Origin: Sequoia sempervirens
Lineage: Eukaryota; Streptophyta; Pinopsida; Cupressales; Cupressaceae
Assembly: GCA_007258455.2 (NCBI GenBank)
Contig: VDFB02193867.1
Span: 530,072,863 to 530,136,862 of the forward strand
Direction of reading: 5' to 3'
Length of the DNA: 64,000 bases
This document shows positions 33,320-44,853 of this stretch, piece by piece; within the stretch, counting starts at the first letter, position 1, and every line of letters starts with the position of its first letter. The notes under the pieces were generated by a model, which worked only from the letters and a program-made list of their open reading frames with translations, was not told the origin of the DNA and ran no database searches. A program made the position numbers and the translations under genes.

Positions 33320-34604
33320 ATACAATCATTTTTTTTTTACCTTTGTTTCTATGAAAATCACAATAATGTGCATCATTCCACCATGATGGTTTAACTCTTG
33401 GTTCCCAATCTCATACCTCTGGTAATGTTATGAGTTTGGTTGCAAGAAGCTCTTTTAATGCTAATTCAAGTGACTATCCCAAAGGTGTAATTTTTTTTCT
33501 ATTTGATGGTGTTCAATATGGTGGTGGAGTTTGTTTAGATTCGGTGTTGTTTTAATTATTTTTGGGTGTGATTCTTGATAGATTGAAGATTGGTTTTTCA
33601 TTATGTGTTTTAGCTACACCATCGTTACTAGAATTCTTATTTCTTTGACAGAATTTTGGTTTCTCACTGCTATTACAATGATTGGAGGAGTTTTTTGAGT
33701 TGTTTCCTTCATTATAGATTTCTAATACCCATCTTTTAACCAAGGCTTTCTCAATTTTGAGTCCATTTTCAATCATATTTTCAAAGCTAGGTAGACATTG
33801 CAATTCGAGTCTATAGCTCATCTCACTATTGAGATTGTTAATGAAGATTTACATATTTTCTTTTTCAAGTATAGGATGGGGATATCTAGCAAATATTCTT
33901 CTCCATCTTTGTAAAAATGTGAGGAACGATTCATGTTTTTTGTTGCAAAGATCTTTCATGGTTATTTCATGTTGAATGTTGTAGGAATATTAGGTGATAA
34001 ATTTATTGACCAGCTCTTCAAATAATCTAATACTGGGTGGAAGCTTTGAAAACCATTCCATGCATTGACCACCCAAACTTCTTTGAAAATTTTTCATTAA
34101 ATAAGTCTCTTTGTGTACAGATTCTAAGCTCATGGTGCGAAATTCTCTTATGTGATCTATAGGATCAGATTCGCCATTGTATTTGTCATATTTTGGAAGA
34201 TCACAGTTTGGTGGAAATGGTATCTTGTTCAAACTTATATCAAAAGGATAAGGGTAGATGTCTTGCAACAAATATCTTTTGGTTGTTCCTCTTTGCATGC
34301 CTTAGATTTTTTGTTGAATATTTTGCATTTGTTGAGTTAAATCATGCATTGGATCTTTGTTTCATGAGTCAGCTTATGTTCTCTTGGGAGCTCCTTTCAA
34401 TTGGTTTACATCAAAGTCATTAGGTAGTTTCACACCTTCGTTTTCCAACATCAAAAAGTATTTCTCTCCATCTTTTTCTAGAATTTTCTCCATGAATTTA
34501 TGGAATTTAGGGTCTTGTTGAGTGTGTTGAATGTCCTCATCAGTTATTTCATCCATTTTAGGTTGGTGGAATCTACGAAATGGATTTTCTTCAGCTTTAG
34601 CCAT
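33320..34604 (-). pseudogene. Element B Gag with retrotransposon_gag domain and zinc knuckle
   Basis: The start is chosen at ATG 34,604 (MAKAEENPFRRFHQPKMDE), the first ATG of a stretch that continues into the capsid domain. 34,298-33,990 carries FPPNCDLPKYDKYNGESDPI, HIREFRTMSLES and the FQRSLGGQCMEWFSKLPPSI core. 33,821-33,552 is the N/S/K-rich C-terminal part. Near 33,375-33,340 the reading gives HYCDFHRN, the first half of a zinc-binding motif. Several stops and frameshifts are present. It encodes the capsid and RNA-packaging protein. Confidence 0.85.
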
Positions 34605-35074
34605 GGTGGTTTGTGTTTCAATTTCTTTTTCTCTGAGTTTTTGTTTTTGGTCTCTTGTTAAAACAAGAATGCAAGTGAAAAAGGTTTTTTATACTTTGAT
34701 CTTTGTTTAAGGAGTGCAATGAGATACCGAAGTCAAATAGAATGATGGATTCTATTGATGAGACTAGGTTGAATTTGATTGTACAAAATTTTGTTTTGTG
34801 ATGAAGGATGATAGATCCTGATGATGAAACTTAGCTAAACAATCAGATGATAAGATTCATGATTTGGCACTTTAAGATGTTTTGATCCAAGTTTAGTTAA
34901 AGGAAATTCACTTGCAAAGGCCGGTTTCTTCAAGTTTAAACTAATGTTTGAATGAGGAATGATTTGTGCTCTAGAAAGGACCCCTAAATCTGGTTTTAAT
35001 TGTCTAATAGACATTCAACTTAGCTCTCTATTTGTGAATCAGATGGATACGCTAAAATAGGGTAAAAATGCATA

Positions 35075-35790
35075 AAATATTGCACACATGTGCTAATATA
35101 GAGCCTATATGCGCTAGACTGTCCCCTAGATGCACCAGAACAGAAAATGTCTGCACTGAGAAAATGAGGTATATATGCTAGAAAAGAATCCAGATGTGCC
35201 AGAATATAAGCTAAATGTGCTAGAAAATAACCCAGATGCGCTAAACTTCCCCCCTTATATATGCTATAATAGAAAGTTGATGTGCTATAAAATGATATAA
35301 TGTGTCAGAACGTGGGCTAAATGCGCTGAAAGATAAAGCCAATGCACTAGAAAAGACCCTAGATGCATTGGAAGATGGAATGAATGGGCTAGAAAAATCT
35401 AGGGATGTGTTAGACTACCCCTAAATATGGTTCAAGTTATCTAACAGATGTTCAACTTAGCTTTTTGTTGGAATATCAGGTAAATGCACTAAATAGATTG
35501 CAAATGCACTAGAAGATGAGACAAATGTGCCAAAACATGACCTATATGCACTGAAAGGTTGGATGAATGCACTGAAATAGGAAGGGTATGCACTGAACAA
35601 TGATGACAATGCTTTGAAATAGGTTGTAGATGCACTGAAAGATGGGGTAAATGTGCTTCAATATGACCTATATGTACTAGACTATGAACTAAATGCACTA
35701 AAATAGGGATTGTATGCACTGGAAAAGTTGTATGCACTGAAAAATGAGCCAAATGCTCTAAAATAGGAAGCTAATGCGCTAAACTAGAAA
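35075..35790 (+). repeat. Degenerate minisatellite with atgcactaaaata core
   Basis: About 25-30 copies of a core such as atgcactaaaatag, atgcactgaaag or atgtgctagaaaa, 20-30 bp apart. It is the inverse orientation of the array at 22,575-22,975. The minus open frame 35,752-35,489 (repeated VHxxHL) is a by-product. Confidence 0.8.
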
Positions 35791-36839
35791 TGGTCACCAT
35801 TTTTTGAAAGTCTATCTGGTTTTTTTTTTTCAAATCAATGAATTGGGTGTTTCAAGTGAGTGATCTTTTGAACAGTAAGTTTTCCTAGTTTTCTTGTTTT
35901 TGAATCATATGACTTAAGTGTTTTACTGGATGATCTCTTGAAAAATTATTTCAAACACAGCAACAAGCAGTAAAACAATTTTTTCACCCTATGATCTAAA
36001 CATTAAGTGTATGTTCAAGGATCTAGTTTGATCCCTACGATTTCCACTACTATTGAACAAGAGAAAATAGATCAATCAGACCTAATTTCAAGGGTCATTA
36101 ATAACATCACAACCCACATCTTAGAACTACGTTAGCTCACACAGTGGTGTCACCCCCTAGAGGGTGCTCATGGTTTTTCATGTTTTGGGTCTTAACCAAA
36201 GTTGAATCCTCCACTTTTGGCCATTAATCCCTAGTAGTTATATGGTGAGTATCTTGGGGGAAGATTCTTCCCTCTTGCACTGTGAATATTATAATGTTCA
36301 GGAATTGACTCGGCTAGCTACTACACTTAAATTTCTTAGTAAGGGTTTCCATTCGGTGCGGAAAAATGATAAACTCCCTCAAGAGACCTCCCAACCTTTA
36401 GAACAAAGGCTTTGGGGATGGTTATCAATACCCACTACCGTTGAATGTAAGTTTCCTCACAATCAAGTTTGATTATAGTGGGTTGGAATACTTGGCTTTA
36501 GTTGTTCCCACTTAGGTCATTCCCATAGGGTGAGTACTTTTTCCCACTATGGCAGGCCTTCTAAAGGTGCTATTACAATAAATGAAAGAGTGAGTTTGGC
36601 ATTTTGGTCACCCAGTGAAGGGGAGAGCATAGGCCTATCACTTTAAAAATGCAACACACATGGTGTTCATTAACCTTGTAATCAAACTAGATGCCTAATT
36701 TAATCAAAGGAAAATAAAAATAACTCTAGTCGCTGCAAACACCATTAGTAGTCTCAAATAATTGTCTTTGATAGCATTTAAAGCACCTACAAAATAGAAA
36801 GATATCAATCAGTTCCTAGAATTTTAAGTTTCTGCAAAT

Positions 36840-37115
36840 AAAGATAAATGCACTAAAATAGAGACCATCTGCGCTAAAAGATTCACTAAATGAGCTATTA
36901 CCCACCCTAAGTGTGTTATTCTAGAAGGAAAAAAATGAAAACCAAATCCTATATACGCCTGAAGAGAGGACAAATGCACTAAAATATGTCATGAATGTGC
37001 TAAAATAGAGACCAAATGTGCCAAAAGAGCATATCGATGCACTAGAACAGTGACTATATGCACCAAAAGAGTAGGTAGATACATGCTAAAAGAAGCTTTG
37101 GGTGCGCTACCTTGA
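36840..37115 (+). repeat. Second atgcactaaaata array in the element B leader
   Basis: About ten degenerate copies (aatgcactaaaata, aatgtgctaaaata, gatgcactagaac), same orientation as the array at 35,075. It lies just before the primer-binding site. Confidence 0.75.
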
Positions 37116-37165
37116 AATTCATGACCAAACCTATGAACAAAAACTTGCTAGAAAATTGTCAAAAA

Positions 37166-37193
37166 TGGTGCCCGGGCCCCACAATGGGCACCA
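37166..37193 (-). promoter_or_regulatory. Element B primer-binding site within a palindrome
   Basis: On the minus strand TGGTGCCCATTGTGGGG (37,193-37,177) lies six bases after the 5' LTR end, the place and form of a tRNA primer-binding site in Ty3 elements. The stretch also forms an inverted repeat: tggtgccc (37,166-37,173) and gggcacca (37,186-37,193). The matching tRNA was not determined. Confidence 0.7.
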
Positions 37194-37199
37194 AATTTA

Positions 37200-38205
37200 T
37201 GTATGTATAAAATATGTGAGTGGATCAACAAGTAATACAACACACCAATGAAACATTATATTAGAGAACTCAAATGATAATCAACTCAGATCAAAACAAA
37301 AGACTCTCTAATGGTGTCTCATTGTCCTCTATCTCCAAGGATTTTTCAAGTCATAATGGCTCTCAGATTGTGTATGCACATGACTTTACAAATAACAACC
37401 TAAAGAATGAGATGTTGGAAATGCAAGAAATCTTTCCTACACTACATGATTGATTGATTGCTAAATGATATGATAGGATTAGGATGTTGTGATATTGATA
37501 ATGCTATGCTATGATAATGATGAAAATACAGTAACTAAGATGCAGCTAATGCCAATGCCATGATAAATCTAATTGATTCTAGAATGCAAGTACTAAAATG
37601 GCAATGCTAAGATGATGTTAATACTAGAATGATAATGCTCTAAAATTCTACAGAGTTTAATTATGCTAAGCTCTCTATATGAAATGTTGTATACAAGGAT
37701 ATATTTATAGATTTCTCCAAGGCATAAGCTTATGTGGCGAGATTCAACGGTCTGGATTTGATCTGGGGAGATGGACAGTTGAGGGCAAAGAGGTTAGCTA
37801 GAATCAAGGAATGTGTTCCCTTTAGTAGAACAAACTGCCAAGTGTGGAGAGGAATCAAAGGGAGGTGAAAGCCAAGTGTCTCAAAATTGATTATAATTTG
37901 TTGAAGATATGCCAATTAAATATTAAGAATATTTAATTTCATGACACATGATGAGGTGGAAGGTGAGAAGTTAGTAGAAATGTGACTAAATTCAAATTTA
38001 ATAAGGAGTTAATTAAATAAAACAAACTAATTAAAGTTTTTTATTTAATTAATACATGAAGAAAATGATTTAGATAAGAAGAATTTAAGAAAGTGAACTA
38101 TATAAATAAATTTTCAATTTATTTATAAGTAGACAAATTAAAGATTCATTAATTAAATAACTTGTATTTAATTAATTTCCTCCAGACCAATTTTAAGTGT
38201 ATATA
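37200..38205 (-). repeat. Element B 5' LTR
   Basis: 1,006 bp, partner of 21,002-22,015. The upper end reads atata in place of ataca, a change in the terminal TG of the element. A TATA box (minus CTATAAATA) lies at 37,702-37,710. Confidence 0.95.
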
Positions 38206-38210
38206 ATAGT
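38206..38210. repeat. Target-site duplication of element B, right copy (ATAGT)
   Basis: It matches 20,997-21,001. Element A sequence resumes immediately after it. Confidence 0.9.
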
Positions 38211-38598
38211 ATATGTTACCAACAAGCTTAGGAAGCACATAAGTGAGATTTTAAATTATGTAAAAGGAAATTTAAAATCTAGACTAGGACCGATTCACCT
38301 AGAGGGGCGAATGAGTCCCAATTAGGGTTTTTTTCAAAATTTTCAGAAATTTTCACTTGATTTTGATACTTTTTATGTTATGTGACCTAAAGACTAAATG
38401 AAAATACATATTTTATATGATTTTCAATGAGATGCAAAAAATGCAACCTATATACACTTTCACTAATGCATAATTTAGAATCCTAGAATGCCAATTAACT
38501 AATGCAAATCCTAATGCAATGTTAATACAAGCAAGATCTAGGATGATGATGCACTCCAAATTAGATTTCAAAGTGTTATAAATGCAAGTTCACCAAAA
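38211..38598 (-). other. Element A 5' leader
   Basis: A stretch between the nested element B and the 5' LTR of A. No gene is seen. The minus strand directly after the LTR reads ttttggtgaacttgc; tggtgaacttgc could be the primer-binding site, but I could not match it to a tRNA. Confidence 0.45.
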
Positions 38599-40517
38599 TG
38601 AAGAGGTGAAAAATGGGGTTCTATGTTGACTTGAATGAGATTGTATACCACACACACTTTCGCAAGCTCTTCACTCATGGAAATCCCTAGAGATCTCAAT
38701 GCAAGGAGAAAGAGATCTAGCTCAAGGACTATCCTAGGAGCTGATTAGGATCTAATTAGGGGTTCACCACCAAGTTTGGACATGGAAAGACAAATGAAAT
38801 GTAATATGCAATACTACGCCCTAGTTCAATGCAATGTACCATGAAATTACCTAGAAAAGCAAATGAAATGAAACAACAAACAGTAAACCTGAAAGTGTAC
38901 ACCTGGAAACCAGAGAGAGATGGAACAAAGATATGAAATCCTGGAATTGATGATTTTTAGGCCTGGTGGGACTCATTCTCCATTTTGGTCGAATGATTCC
39001 CAATTCTAGAAAGCTATATTGGAGTAGGTTTCAGCCAAAAGGTTATCCAGATCTGTAAAAATCTCTATCAGACATGCACTGTTGAACTATTTTTCCAATA
39101 GTTGTGAATCAGTCCACCTCTATTTTTCTAGAAATTTTGAATTGGATTCTATTCCTCTCAATTTTCTTTCTCAAGTCCTGATAGGTTTCCAAATCCAAAA
39201 TTGCAAATTACAACCTATAGGTCTTCTCCAAGCTTCTCCAAGGCTTCATGACAACTTTGACAACTTTAAATCTTCTTGAATCCTTATGACAACTTTCTCC
39301 AACCTTCCTCCAAAGGAAATCTACAACCTAGACTTGCAAATCACACACAATGGAGAGGGGAAAATGTTTTAGGTTAGTAGATAAGGGCTTGCCTTGGTCA
39401 AGCCCCTTGTTGGTAATTAAACCTTAAATGAAATCAAATGGAAATGAAGGATGATCAATGAACAAAAGGAGATGTGCAACTCACTAATCCCTTGTGATAG
39501 ATTGTTGCAATTATGCTTGAGAGCCTGGCTAAAATAGATGTAGATCTTGAATCTTGCTTGAATTGATTGTATCTTGAATGAATTGCTAGCTTGAATCATG
39601 ACAACCTATACCACAATTGTTAGCTCCACAACAAACATGATGCATAAAACCTTTTACATGATGAATGATGCTTGAATAATGCTGCAAAATGCTTGATAAT
39701 CTACTCTTGAGGACTCTTGAATGCTCTTGATCTCAATTTTTCTATGATGAATGCTCTCCACAAAATTCTTAGATGAAAATGAGTGAGTGAACCTTGTATT
39801 TATACTTAATTATGCAATAAATCTCGAAATTACAACACTACAAGCTGACATTAGATCTAGGAGGCCAAAATACTACCAAAATTTGAATTAATTTTAAATT
39901 TTGAGTAAAACTCATTCACCATAATTGGTGAATGGGTCCCACCTAAGGGGAGTCATTCGCAAAGGGAAGCGAATGAGTCCCACCTCAGCTTTTTAAGGTG
40001 GGTTTCAGGATTTAGATGATTTTAAATGCCTTTGTCAGGATTTGCCTCAACTTTACACATAAATAAGTCTTGTGGATGCAATTCAGGGCCACTTAAAGCA
40101 TAATAAAGCCCAATTATTAAATAAAAACCTTAGGAGAGTTTAATTAATTAATCACATTTTGGTTAAAAATAGGTCCATTAGGCTCATTTAATTAATAGAA
40201 TCCTATAAAAGTGTGAAAGTGGGTTACAACACTTTACAACACCCTTTCTAGGCCTAAATTAAAGCACAAAAAGAGGTTTATTAGCCTTGTTTAATTAAAT
40301 TTTTCTTGAAAAAGGGTGAAAATGGGCTACAACACTTCACAAAACCTTTACAAGACATTGGTAAATGTATTTTATTTAATTTTAAAGGACCCAAGACCTA
40401 GTGTGAATGAGCTAAAACACATTACAACACCAAATCAAGGACACTTTTAGGCTTAAATTCAACAAGAGGGAGCTAAACTATATGAAAATTTCACTAACGA
40501 CAATTTTTGACACTACA
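38599..40517 (-). repeat. Element A 5' LTR
   Basis: 1,919 bp, partner of 14,278-16,388. The minus-strand start is TGTAGTGTC at 40,517. A TATA box (minus GTATAAATAC) lies at 39,796-39,805. It has one degenerate copy of the 27-bp hairpin unit that is expanded in the other LTR. Confidence 0.9.
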
Positions 40518-42450
40518 CCTTTCTATAACCCAACCTCCTAGTTTACATCTTCTACCTTCATTACCCTTGATTTCCCTACCAACTAGCCCTATGAATTTAT
40601 TCTCTTTTCTAAACAACCCCTTGAGATATCCTCCTATAAGTCATATGATATCATATTCTTGGTATACTTCTAGAGAGAGACCTATTATTAACAACTCTCT
40701 TGACCCTCAAAATTTAATGATATTTATTCAATTTACTACTCTCCTCAAAGATCAATAAATCCTTTACTCTCATTGAATTTCCACATAAAGTCATAGAATA
40801 TGATGGGATTGACTATTCCATCTTATAAGTATCATGTTAAAAAAATTATCCTAAACATACTAAACAACCAAATAGATGTCTTAATGCTTCAGGAAGTGAA
40901 AGTCATAATTGTCTTCATGCATCACTTCCTATTATTTAGAAAGAGCCCCAAATTTTTCATACTAACCATCTTGAGGGTTGTGGGGGGCTTGTGTTGGGTC
41001 TTGTACCATGGCTTGGTAAGTCAATTGTTGCTTCTAGAATAGATCCTAATAACTACTATTCTTGGGTTTCCACCTTGTTCCAAGGCATTATTATTATCTT
41101 ATGCTCCATTTATGCCCCCAACTCTTCTACCAAAAGAGCAACTATGTTGAAATGGATACATACTAATTTACCTATTGTTGAGTGGGTGCCAGGCGGAGAG
41201 TTCAACATGGTGGAACACCTTGTTTGTCCTGGTTGGGATAGCCACCCTCGACTTTGACAACTTGAGTTTGAAGCTTGGACCCTGGCCCAAAATTACTTAG
41301 GTGTCCATGATCTTATGATCGGTAAAATGTAATCTTATAGGTCCCATTCGTTCAGATGGAGAAAATTTTATGAATTTTTTTGTGGAAAATGTCACTTGGA
41401 TAGATTTTATATTTATGCCAACATTCTTCTCCATCCTTCCTCTTCAATACATTTCATCCATATTAATTTGGTTGGGCCACTCTTTCAAACCATTTCTTCC
41501 TAATGATCTCCATACAAATTGAACATTTCTTATCTTCAAAATTAGGAGTGAATTTATGGCCTCCTAGCTATTGGAATTCTTAGCCAAAGCCTTAGAATGA
41601 AAAATGGATATGTTGGTGGGAAAGAGAAATCTCACATTATACACTCTTTTTATTAAAAATTTTGGAAGAATAGTTGTGGCTAAACATCGAAGGATTGAGA
41701 AATCCCTTAAAGGGAAACTAATACAAGGAATAAAACTCCTAGATGTTAATTTGCACAGTATTCCTCTACAACAATCAATTTATCACACTAAAAACCTTCT
41801 TCATAAAATGGTTGCTTATAATAACAAAGATACTCAAGTGAGGGCCCATCTACAATGGTTGAAAGATGGTGATAAGAGTGCCAAGTTCATCTTCTACTTC
41901 TTTTAGCATAAAAATAAATGAAAGGGACATATTTCTATTAGTATTTTTGTTAGTAGCTCACTACAGACCAACCAAGATATGATCATGAAAATATTCTATG
42001 AATATTATAAAAATTTGTTTATCAATCATTCAAATAATGGTTGCTTGATTCCTATTTTGGAAAATAACCTATCTAGTTCTAGTCCCCATAAAATATAGTG
42101 TAATTATAATAAATTTATAGATCACTATCTCAACTTGGAAGGGATTGAGGAGGCTATGTACAATTTGGCATCGGATAGGAACCTAGGTTTCGATTGCTTG
42201 CCTATTGAGTTTTATGGCATGCCTTGGACTCATATTGGGGAGGATTTCTACATTGTTTATCTTGAAGGCATTGAAACTAGGTCTCTAAGAGCTATTATTA
42301 ACCAAGAACTTATCAATATTATTCCCAAAGGGAAGAAAGAAGATACTATGAATGTTTTTCACCCTATAACATTTCTCAACAAATCAATTACAAGATCATA
42401 GAAAAATTCCTAGTCAAAAGAATCAAAACCATCACCCAAGAGATTGTTAG
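40518..42450 (+). pseudogene. LINE ORF2: endonuclease and N-terminal RT
   Basis: ORF2 of L1-type LINEs nicks target DNA and reverse-transcribes in place. After the CCTTT duplication the LINE resumes. 40,800-41,257 encodes APE-endonuclease blocks (NQIDVLMLQEVKV with the catalytic E, IILCSIYAPNSS, WVPGGEFNMVEH in place of GGDFN). 41,604-41,906 holds the linker RAHLQWLKDGDKSAKFIF. 42,135-42,440 gives ASDRNLGFDCLPIEFY, IIPKGKK and KIIEKFLVKRIKTI, the first RT blocks. Many stops are present. It is cut at 42,450 by a solo LTR. Confidence 0.8.
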
Positions 42451-43968
42451 TGGTGCAAGAGCACCTACACCTCATCCTCCATTTTTCCTCATTTGATGAA
42501 AAAAAGTGGTTAGGAGGTTAGAATGAGTATTTTTTAGTATTTTTGTCATTAATAAGGTCAATCAAGACCATTGAGAAAGATCTAGGTTGATTTTTTGAGT
42601 TTTGAGTCTCAATACATACACAAATGCACTCTTGCACTAAAAGATGCTCTTGTACCCTTTGAAGGAAAAAACATGAATTTGTATGTGAATGTGCAAGGGT
42701 AGGGGTCTTAAGAATGTAATAAGGCTATTTTAAATCCATTATAATGGTTTTAAAAGTCAAAGGTGTTAGGACTGAAAGTTGCTTCAAAAAAAATGCAAAA
42801 TTGTGAAAATTTGTCATTTTGTCATTTGTTGTAATTTCACTATTAAGGATGTAATCACACTTCCAATGGTTCCATCCTTCAAAAATCAGTTGAGATTCAT
42901 TGGTAATGATATGGAAAAGTTTAAATATCCTCCTTTTGGTTGAGGTAGGCTGTTGGTTGAAGTTTTGAAGCACTAAATATTGAAGTTTTGAAGCACTAAA
43001 TATAATAAAAAACTCTATTTTTCTGTTTTTCCAGCATTTTTCACTGTTCTCATGCTTGGTATGGTCTAGTACATCATTTTACGGGATCCCAATTGGAATT
43101 TTTTGAAAGAGGGCAGAGTCTACTTTCTTTTGGTGGTGATTTGGCTTGTTTTCATTGAGTATTGAGTAAGTTACATCAATTTTAATGAAAGTGGGTTGCA
43201 AAACAAGGGTTTGGTCACCAAAATGGATGTAACTCCCATTTCCACCATGGGAAAAATCTGAAACTTGGTGGATTGGTATATTCAGTACTCCTTTACATGC
43301 TGCAATTTGTTTCAGATTGAAAAATGGAGGTTTTCAAAAGTTATGTGATGCCCTAGGTCTGGTTTTACCTTGAAACAGTCCAGAAAATGATCATTTGTAA
43401 GCTTTTCTTTTGATTTCTGAGTATTTTAAAGAAATAGAATGGATGAAACATGTGAAATAGGTCTTGGGGAACCTTTTGGAGTCTTTTAAATGCATTATGT
43501 GTGTTTGGGTGTGCCTTGACAAGTTGAAAGCTTCCTTGTACAAGCCTAGTTAAGCCTTGTTTATGGCTTGTAAATCAATCTTTTAATACATTTGTGTTGG
43601 GTGTTTGATCCTGTGCTTTTGGGAACTTGTGGGGGATATTTTTAGAAGTATAAAACCTGATTTCATTGTTTGGTTAATGCCTTTAATAAGTTTTTATTTT
43701 GACTGTCCTAGTTGGCAATGTTGCAAGGTTGCATGGGCTTGTGTAAGAGTGATGAGAGAATGGGAGTTCTTGAGTGTAAAGTCAGGTTATTTGGTCTTGT
43801 TTTGACATGTTGAGAGTGTACATAGCATCCCCAAGTCCTTAAAACATGTTTGGGTGTGTGAGTTGAGTTGGGTGATCAAGTTGCTTGTTGGAAGGAATAG
43901 TGAAGTTGATGTGTGCATTGAGAGAAGCTATTGGAAAAAGGTGTTGCTTCCCTTGCCACTCTGCATCA
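42451..43968 (+). mobile_element. Solo LTR-like insertion in LINE RT
   Basis: 1,518 bp beginning TGGTGCAAGAGCACC and ending CTGCATCA, between gttag (42,446-42,450) and gttgg (43,969-43,973), a likely 5-bp target duplication with one change. Removing it rejoins the LINE RT frame (…TQEIV, then the TRFLGR segment). No ORF of note is present. The strand is arbitrary. Confidence 0.6.
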
Positions 43969-44853
43969 GTTGGGCTTGAGAAAACCAGATTCCTAGGAAG
44001 GTAGATTTAATTAACTAATTAATAGCATGGGAATCATCAAAATGATCGCAACAAATAGCTCAATATGCCTTGATACTCAAAATTGATTTTCATAAGGCTT
44101 ATGATCATAAAAGGTGGTCATTCATCCTTGAAGTGCTTCAATGGTTGGGATTTGGTCTTAGCTGTTGTGCCCATGTTCAATGTTATTCATGGGTGTTAAT
44201 GCAACACTAGCTATTAATGGAGCCCTCTCCTCACAATTCCTCTCCAAAATTCATTTACCAAGACTACCCTCTTATCTCATTCCTTTATGTCCTCCTAGCT
44301 AATGCTCTTGGATATCTATTTCATCATGCTTAATCAAAATATCTGATTCAGGAAATATCTCCACTTGGTAACACTACTACCCTTAACTCCCACTTTGCTA
44401 AGGAAAACATGATTTTCATTAAAAATACAGTTTCCATGAATATTTTTGTGTTGTTTCAAGCTCCCAGTTAGCTATGCACAAGATTTAGTTTTGGATGACA
44501 CATCCTTTCCCTCATCCACCATGGATTCTAAAATAGTGGAAAGAGATCAAACATGGATCCATTACAGTATACCTTGGTATTGATTTTACAATTGAAGTTT
44601 CTTTGAAAGATATGTGGAGGTGGTTTTTAAACAAGTTCAAATCCAAACTATTGGCTTGGAAATTTTTCTTATTTCTATGGATAGGCATATAAAATTTTCC
44701 AACAAAGTCCTCTTGGCTAGTCATTTCTATATCTCATCTTGTTGGCTACCCTCTAAATTCTACTACAAAAAACTAACTCAACTCATATTTAGTTTTATTT
44801 GGTTCAAATGCAGAAATAAAATAGCCATGCCTATTGCTTCTTGGTCTCACTGA
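43969..44853 (+). pseudogene. LINE RT core and thumb
   Basis: The reading gives LKIDFHKAYDH followed by KRWSFILEVLQWLGFG, the RT block with the first catalytic D. The block that should carry FADD reads FAKENMIFIKN around 44,395-44,430, so both catalytic D residues are gone. YLGIDFTIEVSLKDMWRW and LLAWKFF (about 44,570-44,670) and ISSCWLPSKFYYKKLTQLIF up to ASWSH at 44,850 are standard L1 C-terminal RT sequence. Stops occur in between. Another insertion follows. Confidence 0.75.

Larger units (their letters stand above)
34605..37170 (-). other. Element B 5' leader
   Basis: An untranslated leader of about 2.5 kb with no supported gene. It includes two degenerate minisatellites (35,075-35,790 and 36,840-37,115) and, at 36,489-36,552, a segment clearly similar (on the minus strand) to 57,841-57,899 in element C. 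Small open frames here are not coding. Confidence 0.6.
21002..38205 (-). mobile_element. Element B: Ty3 retrotransposon of the Tat lineage, nested in A
   Basis: 17.2 kb with ~1-kb LTRs (21,002-22,015 and 37,200-38,205), a primer-binding site, a polypurine tract and exact ATAGT target duplications. The minus-strand order is Gag (34,604-~33,320), protease (32,868-32,266), G-patch-like segment, linker, RT, RNase H, second RNase H, integrase (to ~26,880), then nearly 5 kb of 3' sequence that holds an antisense plant-mobile-domain remnant. The second RNase H is the hallmark of Tat elements. Stops and frameshifts interrupt every domain. By eye about 25 of 320 LTR bases differ. Confidence 0.95.
14278..40517 (-). 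mobile_element. Element A: Ty3-type LTR retrotransposon without visible RT (outer element)
   Basis: Direct LTRs are at 14,278-16,388 and 38,599-40,517, both TGTAG...CTT(C/G)A on the minus strand. A polypurine tract borders the lower LTR, and CCTTT duplications flank the whole. The internal sequence is 16,389-21,001 plus 38,211-38,598, about 5 kb once nested element B is removed. It encodes acidic Gag-like, protease-like and zinc-knuckle-like remnants on the minus strand and no recognisable RT, RNase H or integrase. It is therefore either a non-autonomous element or one that lost pol. By eye about 24 of 320 aligned LTR bases differ. Confidence 0.9.

Noticed and set aside
38570..38598. tggtgaacttgc after the 5' LTR of A as a firm primer-binding site
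   Set aside because: It is in the right place, but I cannot match it to a tRNA 3' end. It is mentioned only as a possibility.
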